A DNA stretch of 6,481 nt from JAQGMO01 sp050954505 (GCA_050954505.1 JBPBPY010000462.1:1-6481), one strand, 5' to 3'. Shown: positions 1 through 5,959, counted from the stretch's first letter. The notes: generated by a model from the sequence alone, not told the origin. Program-made: numbers and translations.

Positions 1-9
1 GACCGTTTG

Positions 10-15
10 CCTCCC
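10..15 (-). promoter_or_regulatory. Shine-Dalgarno for a divergent gene off the left edge
   Basis: Read on the minus strand, bases 15 to 10 are GGGAGG, a strong ribosome binding site. Nine bases (9 to 1) remain before the window edge, so a start codon would lie immediately outside the window. In many proteobacteria flgA is transcribed divergently from flgBCDE, so the likely gene is flgB. The gene itself is not visible, so its identity is inference from context. Confidence 0.4.
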
Positions 16-262
16 ACAAATTTCCCAGGAACAACAATTTACTGGAATCGGGATTGGTGTACGTTTGAGTTTAAGGAGTCGGGACAAGCGATCATCGGCC
101 GATTAGGATGCGAAACAACGGGCTGTTCAAGCTTTTGGGAAACACCCGTTTGCGTACCATGGCGCCATGGAGAAAACCGCTTACCTGACGATGGAACTGG
201 CTGCACGACTGACTGCATTTTTGGCAATACGACCAGGCTCCGGCAAGGCCCTGGCCGGGGCG
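16..262. other. Probable divergent intergenic region upstream of flgA
   Basis: This stretch should hold the promoters of flgA and of the presumed divergent flgB. I see no convincing sigma-70, sigma-54 or sigma-28 promoter with correct spacing on either strand. There is a GCCGATTA octamer (98-105) inside a small palindrome TCGGCCGA, but no partner -35 box at 11 bases. The flgA reading frame is open from 167, but codons between 167 and 262 include ones uncommon for the rest of the gene (ata, cga, cca), so I treat this part as probably untranslated. Confidence 0.35.
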
Positions 263-1114
263 ATGCGCTGGTCGGCAAGGCTGCCCTGCCTTTCCTCATC
301 CGTGGTGCAAGTTGCGCTGTGCGGCATTGGCGGCAATGCCGGGGCTTGTCCGCCACCGGCCGCCGCGGTCGGGCGTACAGTCGGCCGCCTGCGTTCTGCC
401 ATCGCCGTTGTCTGCGTGGCGGCGCAACTCGGCGCCCCGGCAGCGGTCATGGCCCAGACTGCCGAGCCCCTTGCCGCGCCAGCTGCGGCGCGCCAGCAAT
501 CGGCACCCGTTCGTGAAGCGGTTGAACAATTCCTGCATGACCAGTCAGTCGGACTGCCCGGCAAGATCAGCATCAGTGTCGGCACCATCGACCCGCGCCT
601 GAACCTGGCTGCATGTGCTGCCTTGTTGCCATTCCTGCCAAGCGGCAGCCGTGCCTGGGGCAAGACTTCGGTGGGCGTGCGCTGCAATGTGCCCTCGCCC
701 TGGGTTATCTACGTTGGCGCCACGGTGCGCGTGCAGGGCGACTACTGGAGCGCCAGCGCGCCCATGTCGCAGGGCCAGACCATTACCCAGAACGACATCA
801 TGAAAAGCCAGGGCGACCTGACCTCCCTGCCCGCCGGCATCATCACCGACCCGGCGCAGGCAATCGGGCGCACGCTGACGCGCTCGGTACAGGCCGGTGC
901 ACCGCTGCGCATCGATGGCATGAAGATGCAGCAGGCCGTGCAGCAGGGCCAGATGGTGCGGGTCATCTCCAATGGCCCGGGCTTTTCGGTTTCCACCGAA
1001 GGGCGCGCGCTGGCCAATGCGTCCGAAGGCCAGATGGTGCAGGCGCGCACTGCCAGCGGCCAGGTGGTCAGCGGCCTGGCATCGATGGGTGGCATCATCA
1101 CGGTTAACTATTAG
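263..1114 (+). CDS. flgA: Flagellar basal body P-ring formation protein FlgA
   Basis: FlgA is a periplasmic chaperone needed to assemble FlgI subunits into the P ring around the rod. Counting from the ATG at 263 (283 residues), the N-terminus carries a hydrophobic stretch at about 46-63, ending in AVMA before Gln65, a good Sec signal-peptidase site. The mature part has the two cysteines expected of the family (C118 and C141) and a SAF-like beta-clip region from about residue 160, with phrases such as SQGQTITQNDI and GRTLTRSVQAGAPLR. The C-terminus reads VSGLASMGGIITVNY. The start is uncertain: the frame is open back to an ATG at 167 and there are in-frame GTGs at 302 and 305, none with a good ribosome binding site. 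The ATG at 263 has GGGG just upstream, although very close. All choices give an unusually long signal region. Identity is secure; the 5' end is not. Confidence 0.93.
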   Translation: MRWSARLPCLSSSVVQVALCGIGGNAGACPPPAAAVGRTVGRLRSAIAVVCVAAQLGAPAAVMAQTAEPLAAPAAARQQSAPVREAVEQFLHDQSVGLPGKISISVGTIDPRLNLAACAALLPFLPSGSRAWGKTSVGVRCNVPSPWVIYVGATVRVQGDYWSASAPMSQGQTITQNDIMKSQGDLTSLPAGIITDPAQAIGRTLTRSVQAGAPLRIDGMKMQQAVQQGQMVRVISNGPGFSVSTEGRALANASEGQMVQARTASGQVVSGLASMGGIITVNY

Positions 1115-1235
1115 GCACACTGTGCAAGCAGGCTGGCCGGCGGCGCTCGGGACGGTCTTGCAGCCAGGCCGGCAGCCAGAACGTGTGGCAGCGCGGCAGT
1201 GGCTGCAGCAAACCGTTTAGAATACGGATCTGCCC

Positions 1236-1251
1236 TGCGGCATTCGCCGCA
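1236..1251 (+). repeat. Short stem-loop downstream of flgA
   Basis: The arms TGCGGC and GCCGCA are perfectly complementary around a 4-base loop (ATTC). There is no T-tract after it, so it is not a standard intrinsic terminator. It lies three bases before a second, stronger stem-loop. It may help end or process the flgA transcript. Confidence 0.4.
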
Positions 1252-1254
1252 ATT

Positions 1255-1280
1255 GGGCTCGAGCGAGAAGCGTCGAGCCC
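1255..1280 (+). terminator. Strong stem-loop, possible end of flgA transcript
   Basis: The arms GGGCTCGA (1255-1262) and TCGAGCCC (1273-1280) form a perfect 8-bp GC-rich stem with a 10-base loop. It lies about 140 bases after the flgA stop and 73 bases before the flgM promoter -35 box. No run of T follows, so termination would need Rho or the structure could simply be an mRNA stability element. The structure is certain, the function is not. Confidence 0.4.
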
Positions 1281-1352
1281 GGTGCAGCAGAGTCCGGAAT
1301 CGGGTTGCAAGAAACCTGAGGAATGTTGAGCAAGTGCTTGATAAATTGTCGT

Positions 1353-1379
1353 TAAAGTTTTTGCCCAGGCTGTCGTTAC
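1353..1379 (+). promoter_or_regulatory. Sigma-28 (FliA) promoter of flgM
   Basis: The -35 box TAAAGTTT at 1353-1360 is a perfect match to the enterobacterial sigma-28 consensus. It is followed by exactly 11 bases and then GTCGTTAC at 1372-1379, which resembles the consensus -10 GCCGATAA, keeping G, CG and TA in place. Transcription would start near 1386, about 80 bases before flgM. FliA itself is encoded at the right end of this window. Placement before flgM agrees with the known late-class control of flgM, which forms a feedback loop with FliA. Confidence 0.85.
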
Positions 1380-1464
1380 AGAGACAAGAACACGATTTCC
1401 GGGCTGGAAACAGCACAATTTGGTGGCCGCACCCGGCCAGGCGCAACAAACATTAGGTGAAGTC

Positions 1465-1770
1465 ATGAAAATCAGTGACCTGAATGGCAAGAACGACGCG
1501 GTCGAAGCCGCAGCCTCCCAGGCCCGCACCAGCAAGGCGGCCGACAAGATGGACCTGGCACCGGTTGCTTCGGCAAGCGTGGTGCTGTCAGATGAATCGA
1601 AGGTATTGGCCAATCAAAAAGCCAATGGCGGCAGTGCGATTTTCAATGCAGCAAAGGTTGAAGAAATCAAGGCAGCAATCGCCGACGGCACCTTCAAGGT
1701 GGATGCGGAAAAGGTGGCGGCTGGCTTGATCGATACCATCAAGGATTTGATCCATACACGCAAGGGATAA
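1465..1770 (+). CDS. flgM: Anti-sigma-28 factor FlgM
   Basis: FlgM binds FliA in the cytoplasm and blocks late flagellar transcription until the hook-basal body is finished, when FlgM is exported through the flagellar secretion channel. The protein is 101 residues, close to the roughly 97 of enteric FlgM. It begins MKISDLNGKNDAV, has a low-complexity, Ala/Ser/Lys-rich and probably disordered N-terminal half, the conserved VxLS-type segment at about 39-42 (VVLS), and the helical sigma-binding C-terminal half at about 60-97 (KVEEIKAAIADGTFKVDAEK). The ATG at 1465 is chosen over an in-frame upstream start at 1420 because it has AGGTGA at 1455-1460 and matches the family N-terminus. It is followed after 3 bases by flgN, so the two are surely co-transcribed. 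Confidence 0.96.
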   Translation: MKISDLNGKNDAVEAAASQARTSKAADKMDLAPVASASVVLSDESKVLANQKANGGSAIFNAAKVEEIKAAIADGTFKVDAEKVAAGLIDTIKDLIHTRKG

Positions 1771-1773
1771 AGC

Positions 1774-2286
1774 ATGTCACAGCTAGGCGCAGGTTCGGTT
1801 TCTGATTCAGCGGTACCCACGCTTGCCAGTCCCGGAGCAGGCCTGGCGCAGGAAACTGCGCTGGCCGAGCAGCTGGTGTTGACCCTGCAGCGCGAAAGCG
1901 AGCGGCTGGTCGACCTCGATGCGGAAGGCGTGATGGCTTTGTTGATGGAAAAAGCCCGCCTGGTTGGCTCGATGACGGAACAGGCCCTGGCGCGCCACCG
2001 CGCCCTGTCGGCCGCCGGCTATCCCGAAAGTGAAGAAGGCATGCAGCAATGGACCAAGCGCCTGACAGCTGACAGCCCGTCGGTGAAGGCCTGGAACGGC
2101 CTGCTTGTGCTGGCCCGCACTGCCAAGGAACTCAACCAGACCAACGGTGTGCTGATAACCCGGCAAATGTCGCGCAACCAGTTTGCGCTGCAGTCACTGA
2201 ACCATACGGTTCCCAATACCAGTGTCTACGGCCCCAAGGGCCAGCCTGCCGCCGTCTCGGTCTCGCGCGCACGCGCGGTCAGCTGA
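1774..2286 (+). CDS. flgN: Flagellar export chaperone FlgN
   Basis: FlgN is a cytoplasmic chaperone that escorts the hook-filament junction proteins FlgK and FlgL to the flagellar type III export gate. The 170-residue product is almost wholly helical, with long amphipathic stretches at about 25-80 and 105-143, as the family's coiled-coil fold requires. The C-terminal signature NQTNGVLITRQM (121-132) and the terminal turn NTSVYGPKGQ (148-157) are typical of FlgN. The ribosome binding site (AAGGGAT) lies inside the end of flgM, so translation is probably coupled. The last residues (RARAVS) and the stop codon fall in the first copy of a 27-bp tandem repeat, and may be a recently altered tail. 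Confidence 0.93.
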   Translation: MSQLGAGSVSDSAVPTLASPGAGLAQETALAEQLVLTLQRESERLVDLDAEGVMALLMEKARLVGSMTEQALARHRALSAAGYPESEEGMQQWTKRLTADSPSVKAWNGLLVLARTAKELNQTNGVLITRQMSRNQFALQSLNHTVPNTSVYGPKGQPAAVSVSRARAVS

Positions 2287-2341
2287 AGATTGCGCGCCCG
2301 CGCGGTCAGCTGAAGTTTGCGCGCCCGCGCGGTCAGCTGAA
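2265..2341 (+). repeat. 27-bp tandem repeat, about 2.9 copies, over the flgN stop codon
   Basis: Copies lie at 2265-2291, 2292-2318 and 2319-2341 (the last partial, 23 bases). They differ at only a few positions: base 7 is A in copy 1 and C in the others, and the ends read AAGATT and AAGTTT. Each copy has an alternating GC block (GCGCGCxCGCGCGG) followed by the 8-base palindrome TCAGCTGA, at 2279-2286, 2306-2313 and 2333-2340. The unit is a multiple of three, so each copy repeats the same flgN ending and its TGA stop in frame. It lies between flgN and the effector-like gene and could be a slippage duplication, a binding site array or a transcript-end structure. Confidence 0.9.
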
Positions 2342-2420
2342 CGCGCTCGGCAGGATTCACCCCACGATCTACAACCCATGTCGGTCACGACGACTGATAG
2401 CATTGGCTCGGCAAAAATAC

Positions 2421-2445
2421 GCGTGGAACAGTGGAACTGCCACGC
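2421..2445. repeat. Inverted repeat upstream of the effector-like gene
   Basis: The arms GCGTGG (2421-2426) and CCACGC (2440-2445) are perfect reverse complements around a 13-base centre. Inside is a partial direct repeat, GTGGAACA then GTGGAACT. It is 45 bases before the gene start, where an operator or a leader hairpin could act. No regulator can be named from this. Confidence 0.35.
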
Positions 2446-2489
2446 AGCAACCAGCGACTCATCCTCAGATCATCGATGGTGAAGAAATC

Positions 2490-4331
2490 ATGCTCAACAA
2501 GCTCCGCTCGCTGGCGGCGAACCAACTGGTGGAACTGGCGAACCGGGCCGACGCACATCGCTCGCCCACGCCCGCCGCACGCCAGGCCGAGCGCAGCGGA
2601 CCTGGCCCCCTGCCCGACTTGCGCAACAAACAGGATCGCAATCGAAGACAACTGCTGTTCAATGGCATCAGCAAGGCAGGCCATGCCGCCAACTCGAACA
2701 TCAAGAAAGCCGCGTCGGCCCTGCTGGCCCGTGTTGAGCAGATTGCCCACCGTGCTTCGGATGCCAGTACGCATTCGAGTCCTGCGCCGAGAATCTCCCC
2801 CTTCGAACCTGGAATGGCGCGCTTGCAAGACTTGACCGCGCGCCATGACGGTGCAATTCGCACGCTGGACACCATACCGAACTTTTTCACGTCGGCACCG
2901 GGAACCCGGATCGAGTGCCGGCATCTGGTCGAACAATGGCTGGAAAATGAAAGCGTGATGACCGACGTTTCGCGGGCGCGCAAACATATCGATGCCGCAA
3001 AAGCAGCCGTTCTACAACAACGATTTGCCACCGATTTTGTCGACGCGAGCGCAAGCAAACAACTGGTCCACGACAGCGAATTCGGGCGTTGGCTCCAGGA
3101 TTTTTGCCATGCCTTGCCCGATGATGTCACCGATTTTCCAGTTCGGCTGACCAATCCAGGGCATCGCATGGGCATGAAGGTGTCCACGCTGCGGCTGGAA
3201 ACCGGCGAGAAGGCAGTTTCATTGAAGATGTATGACCCGGACATGGCGAAGACTATTTCCTGCGGCCCGCTTGCCGCACAAGAACTGGGCGGATTGCAGC
3301 TGGCGGATTTTTTTCCAAAATATCGTCAGGGTGCAAACAATGCGGGTTTCACCGTCGGCCATGCCGCCGGCATTCTGAATGCCCCGGCGCGCCAGTACTT
3401 CACACCCACGGTGGATTTCCCCATCATGCGCGATACGTTTGCCGCTTCGGCAGAAATTGCCGGCGCAACGCTGTTCCAGGAATTGGCGGATCGGCTCATG
3501 CAGGATCCGCAGCCGTCACGAACCCGGGCAATCATGATGAACCTGATCAAGGATGGGAAAAAAAGTCCTTTGATCGCGGTGGCTGAAGGGGGATACAACC
3601 CGCAAGTGTTCCGGCGCTGCGTGGAGCTCATGCAGCATGCTGGAATGACAGAGGCCGATGCAGAAAATTTCCTGAGCCGCACGGTCAGACCGAATGGGCG
3701 AATGCCACTGGCAAGTATCGTTTTCGAAAACCACGACCTGCAGCCGATGGCGGACTATTTACAGGCGCTTGCCGCGCTGGGAATCGGGCATGGCGGATGT
3801 GTCAGGCTGCTTGATCAACCCGACGCCAGCGGCATCAGACCGATGCATCTGTTGGCAAGCAATCTGACAGCGGAAAAAGCCGATCTGTTTTTTACCTGGG
3901 CAAAAAGTCATCTGACGCCAGCCGAACTCATGCAGTTGTTTGCATCGGAATCAGGCACGTCGATTACACCATTGCAAATTGCCTTGCTCGGCAACGGCTC
4001 ACTGCCGCGCCTGCCTGCGGTGTTGCTGGGGCACTTGGCATCTTGCGGTCTGACATCCGCGCAGATCCATTCCATGCTGGCCAAACCGGCCAGCAACGGC
4101 GACTCGGTCTTCGCGGCCTTCGACGCTGGCCATGGCAAAGAAAGTCAAGCCGTTGTCCGCGACTGGCTGAGTCGACAGGCAAGACCGGTGCGCAAGCCGC
4201 AAGCTCGACAGGTCGGCATGCCGATCACCTCGCCGGGACGATTGGGGTCACGGCAGGCACAGCAGGAAGGGCCGGCAACTGCGGCATCGGCGCCTGGACG
4301 TCGGCCCGGCCCACAGGCACATCGGTCTTGA
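2490..4331 (+). CDS. Type III secretion effector-like protein, EspL/ShET2-type cysteine protease with ankyrin-like repeats
   Basis: I read this 613-residue protein as an effector related to the ShET2/EspL family, cysteine proteases injected into host cells. The first ~135 residues are polar, Ser/Ala/Arg-rich with a helix at about 68-91, as expected of a secretion and chaperone-binding region. A candidate catalytic set follows: C143 in IECRHLVEQW, H225 in NPGHRMGMKV, and D249 in LKMYDPDMA. The 82- and 24-residue spacings closely match EspL C47, H131 and D153 as I recall them. From about 350 to 565 come about five helical repeats of roughly 45 residues with a G-x(2-4)-P-L or P-M turn (glycines near 356, 403, 448, 489), like stretched ankyrin repeats. 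There is no signal peptide or membrane segment. The ATG at 2490 has GGTGAAG upstream; a TTG at 2403 is less likely. GC is lower than in flanking genes. Residues 579-613 are antisense to the motD end. Function and family are inferred without a search. Confidence 0.72.
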   Translation: MLNKLRSLAANQLVELANRADAHRSPTPAARQAERSGPGPLPDLRNKQDRNRRQLLFNGISKAGHAANSNIKKAASALLARVEQIAHRASDASTHSSPAPRISPFEPGMARLQDLTARHDGAIRTLDTIPNFFTSAPGTRIECRHLVEQWLENESVMTDVSRARKHIDAAKAAVLQQRFATDFVDASASKQLVHDSEFGRWLQDFCHALPDDVTDFPVRLTNPGHRMGMKVSTLRLETGEKAVSLKMYDPDMAKTISCGPLAAQELGGLQLADFFPKYRQGANNAGFTVGHAAGILNAPARQYFTPTVDFPIMRDTFAASAEIAGATLFQELADRLMQDPQPSRTRAIMMNLIKDGKKSPLIAVAEGGYNPQVFRRCVELMQHAGMTEADAENFLSRTVRPNGRMPLASIVFENHDLQPMADYLQALAALGIGHGGCVRLLDQPDASGIRPMHLLASNLTAEKADLFFTWAKSHLTPAELMQLFASESGTSITPLQIALLGNGSLPRLPAVLLGHLASCGLTSAQIHSMLAKPASNGDSVFAAFDAGHGKESQAVVRDWLSRQARPVRKPQARQVGMPITSPGRLGSRQAQQEGPATAASAPGRRPGPQAHRS

Positions 4332-5091
4332 CTTCCGGCACACCCGAGAGAATGGTCAGCTGCACGCGCCGGTTGGCCAGCCGGCCTTCGGGCGTGTCGT
4401 TGCTGGCCACCGGCAGGTTGGAACCATAACCCACGGCCACCAGACGCGAGGCGGCAATGCCGTCGTCGATGAACAGGCGCACCACGCTGGAGGCGCGCAC
4501 TGCCGACAATTCCCAGTTCGATGGAAACAGGGCGCTGCTGATCGGTACATTGTCGGTGTGGCCTTCGACCTGCAGTGCATGGCCGTCATCCTTCAATACC
4601 GATGCCACCGCAGTGAGTGCTTGTGCCGATTCCGTGCTCAGGCGGGCGTCGCCGGGTGCAAACAGCACGCTGGCATTGATTTCCACGGTCACGCCACGGC
4701 TGGTCTGGCTGACCTTGACCTTGCCTTGGTCAACCAGCTTGCCAAGCACTTTTTGCAGATTGTCGGCCACCGAGGTCAACTGGTCGCGCTCGGCCCGGAT
4801 GGCAGCCAGCCGCTTGCGTTCCATGACATCCTTCTTCGGATTGGGTGGCAGCACCGGTTCGGCGTCGGGGGTCTCGGCGGTCACTGGCGAAGCGGTCGAA
4901 CGCATTGGCGTCACTGGCCGCCGAAAGGCGTCGTCCATGGAGTCCGACAATACGCGGAACTTGGCATTGTCCACCGTCGAGACGGCATACATCACTACAA
5001 AGAAGGCAAACAGCAAGGTGATGAAGTCGGCATACGACACCATCCAGCGGTCCACATGTTCATAGTCTTCGGGAATCTTTTTGCGTGCCAT
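4225..5091 (-). CDS. motD: Flagellar motor stator protein MotD (MotB family)
   Basis: MotD pairs with MotC to form a stator that conducts ions and anchors to peptidoglycan, driving flagellar rotation. The 288-residue protein starts MARKKIPEDYEHVDRW, followed by a single membrane helix at about 18-38 (VSYADFITLLFAFFVVMYA) holding the ion-binding Asp22, equivalent to MotB Asp32 of E. coli. A plug/linker region follows at about 40-130. The OmpA-like peptidoglycan-binding domain spans about 135-250, with VEGHTDNVP (175-183), NWELSAVRAS (192-201) and GRLANRRVQL (236-245). The Pro/Ala/Val-rich tail (251-288) is extra. The N-terminal pattern is that of MotD, not of the classical MotB with its KIAYADFVTAMM helix. 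It is downstream of motC with a 127-base gap and has only a weak ribosome binding site. Its 3' end overlaps the convergent effector-like gene by 107 bases. Confidence 0.93.
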   Translation of the reverse strand: MARKKIPEDYEHVDRWMVSYADFITLLFAFFVVMYAVSTVDNAKFRVLSDSMDDAFRRPVTPMRSTASPVTAETPDAEPVLPPNPKKDVMERKRLAAIRAERDQLTSVADNLQKVLGKLVDQGKVKVSQTSRGVTVEINASVLFAPGDARLSTESAQALTAVASVLKDDGHALQVEGHTDNVPISSALFPSNWELSAVRASSVVRLFIDDGIAASRLVAVGYGSNLPVASNDTPEGRLANRRVQLTILSGVPEVKTDVPVGRADVQAPMPQLPALPAVPAVTPIVPAR

Positions 5092-5218
5092 GATGCCGTG
5101 TCCGGTTGGGTTGTTTCATGTTGCGTGCTGCATGGCGTGCGCAACCATGTACCGCGTCAGGACGTCAGCCTGGGGTGCGCCCTGCGTGCATCGGGGCGCA
5201 GCACCAGGCCGGTTCCTG
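5092..5218 (-). other. motC-motD gap with an imperfect GC-rich stem-loop
   Basis: This 127-base gap contains no gene. It holds an imperfect inverted repeat, about 5169-5182 (CCTGGGGTGCGCCC) against 5194-5208 (GGGCGCAGCACCAGG), pairing strongly with small bulges. No T-tract follows on either strand. It may attenuate or stabilise the motC-motD message. I see no clear promoter for motD. Confidence 0.4.
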
Positions 5219-5959
5219 CTAGCGTGGATAGGTCGCCATGCGGTCGTCGATGAGCCGATGGTTTTCACCGCTGGCAATGCTCACCAGGACATCGGCCAGC
5301 ATTTCATGCTTGAGCACTTCCCGCGCCACCATGGTTTTCATGCGGTTGGCAATCGGCAGGAACACCAGGTTGGCCAGGCCCACGCCGTACACCGTGGCGA
5401 CAAACGCCACCGCAATGCCGCTGCCGAGCCGGGTTGGGTCGCCGAGGTTTTCCATCACATGGATCAGACCCAGCACGGCGCCGAGAATGCCCACCGTAGG
5501 CGCATAACCGCCGGCCGATTCCCATACTTTCACTGCCAGGCGCTGGCGCGCTTCGAGTGCACTGATTTCCTTGTCCAGGATGTCGCGCACCGCCAGCGGA
5601 TGGGCGCCATCGACCACCAGCCGCAAACCCTTGGCAATGTAGGGCGTGCGCGCAGTATTGATGTAGCGGTCCAGGCTCAGCAAGCCTTCGCGCCGTGCGG
5701 CACTGTTCCACAGGGCGATTTCCCGGCGCATGGCGTCGTAGTCGTCGACCGGTTTCTTGAACACGCTCAATACCATGCGCATGGCCAGCCTGAAATCACG
5801 CCAGCCGGCCTGCAGCAGCACGGCACCGCCCGTACCCACCAGAACAATGACCAATGCAGCAGGCTGGAACAGCGAACTGAGATAACCACCTTCGAGCTTT
5901 TGTCCTATCAGGATGCCGGCGAGCGCGATCGCCAGGCCGACTATGCTGCCCCAGTCCAT
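5219..5959 (-). CDS. motC: Flagellar motor stator protein MotC (MotA family)
   Basis: MotC is the ion-channel and torque-generating partner of MotD in the inner membrane. The 246-residue protein shows four membrane helices at about 3-20, 33-50, 150-171 and 181-204, and a cytoplasmic loop at 52-148 that contacts the rotor protein FliG. In that loop the segment NSAARREGLLSLD (85-97) matches the conserved MotA charged region with Arg89-Arg90-Glu91. Pro154 in GYAPTVGILGAVLG and Pro202 in LPIANRM correspond to the two prolines important for torque in E. coli MotA (P173 and P222). The length is typical of MotC/PomA-type proteins and shorter than E. coli MotA (295). The start ATG has a GAGGG ribosome binding site inside the end of fliA, and the first 19 bases overlap fliA in another frame, so the two are translationally coupled. 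Confidence 0.94.
   Translation of the reverse strand: MDWGSIVGLAIALAGILIGQKLEGGYLSSLFQPAALVIVLVGTGGAVLLQAGWRDFRLAMRMVLSVFKKPVDDYDAMRREIALWNSAARREGLLSLDRYINTARTPYIAKGLRLVVDGAHPLAVRDILDKEISALEARQRLAVKVWESAGGYAPTVGILGAVLGLIHVMENLGDPTRLGSGIAVAFVATVYGVGLANLVFLPIANRMKTMVAREVLKHEMLADVLVSIASGENHRLIDDRMATYPR

Larger units (their letters stand above)
1115..1464 (+). other. flgA-flgM intergenic region
   Basis: This 350-base gap holds no credible gene. Its left half is GC-rich with two adjacent stem-loops (1236-1251 and 1255-1280). Its right half is more AT-rich and contains a sigma-28 promoter at 1353-1379, giving flgM a leader of roughly 80 bases that ends in the ribosome binding site AGGTGA (1455-1460). 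The arrangement lets flgM be transcribed late, independently of any read-through from flgA. Confidence 0.7.

Noticed and set aside
98..105. GCCGATTA, like a sigma-28 -10 box before flgA
   Set aside because: The bases 11 upstream (TCGGGACA) do not resemble TAAAGTTT, and flgA is usually not a sigma-28 gene. A minus-strand TAAA/CCGATT pair nearby has 13-base spacing and is also unconvincing.
137..153. Sigma-54-like GG...GC pair upstream of flgA
   Set aside because: The spacing between GG and GC is 12 or more bases instead of 10, and the flanking consensus is poor.
7..516. 169-codon plus-strand open frame at the left edge
   Set aside because: The translation is Cys/Arg/Gly-rich without recognisable domains and overlaps flgA in another frame. 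The region looks like a divergent promoter region.
2425..2446. Resemblance to an HrpL hrp box: GGAACA then CCACGCA
   Set aside because: The two halves are 9 bases apart, while the hrp box needs about 15-16. No other GGAACC lies at the right distance.
2465..3244. 259-codon open frame on the minus strand antisense to the effector-like gene
   Set aside because: Its translation is rich in Ser, Arg, Cys and Ala without family motifs. The plus-strand frame has protease-like motifs, repeats and a ribosome binding site.
3558..3564. A7 run in the effector-like gene as a transcriptional slippage site
   Set aside because: The reading frame is intact on both sides with repeat motifs continuing in frame, so there is no sign that frameshifting is needed or used.
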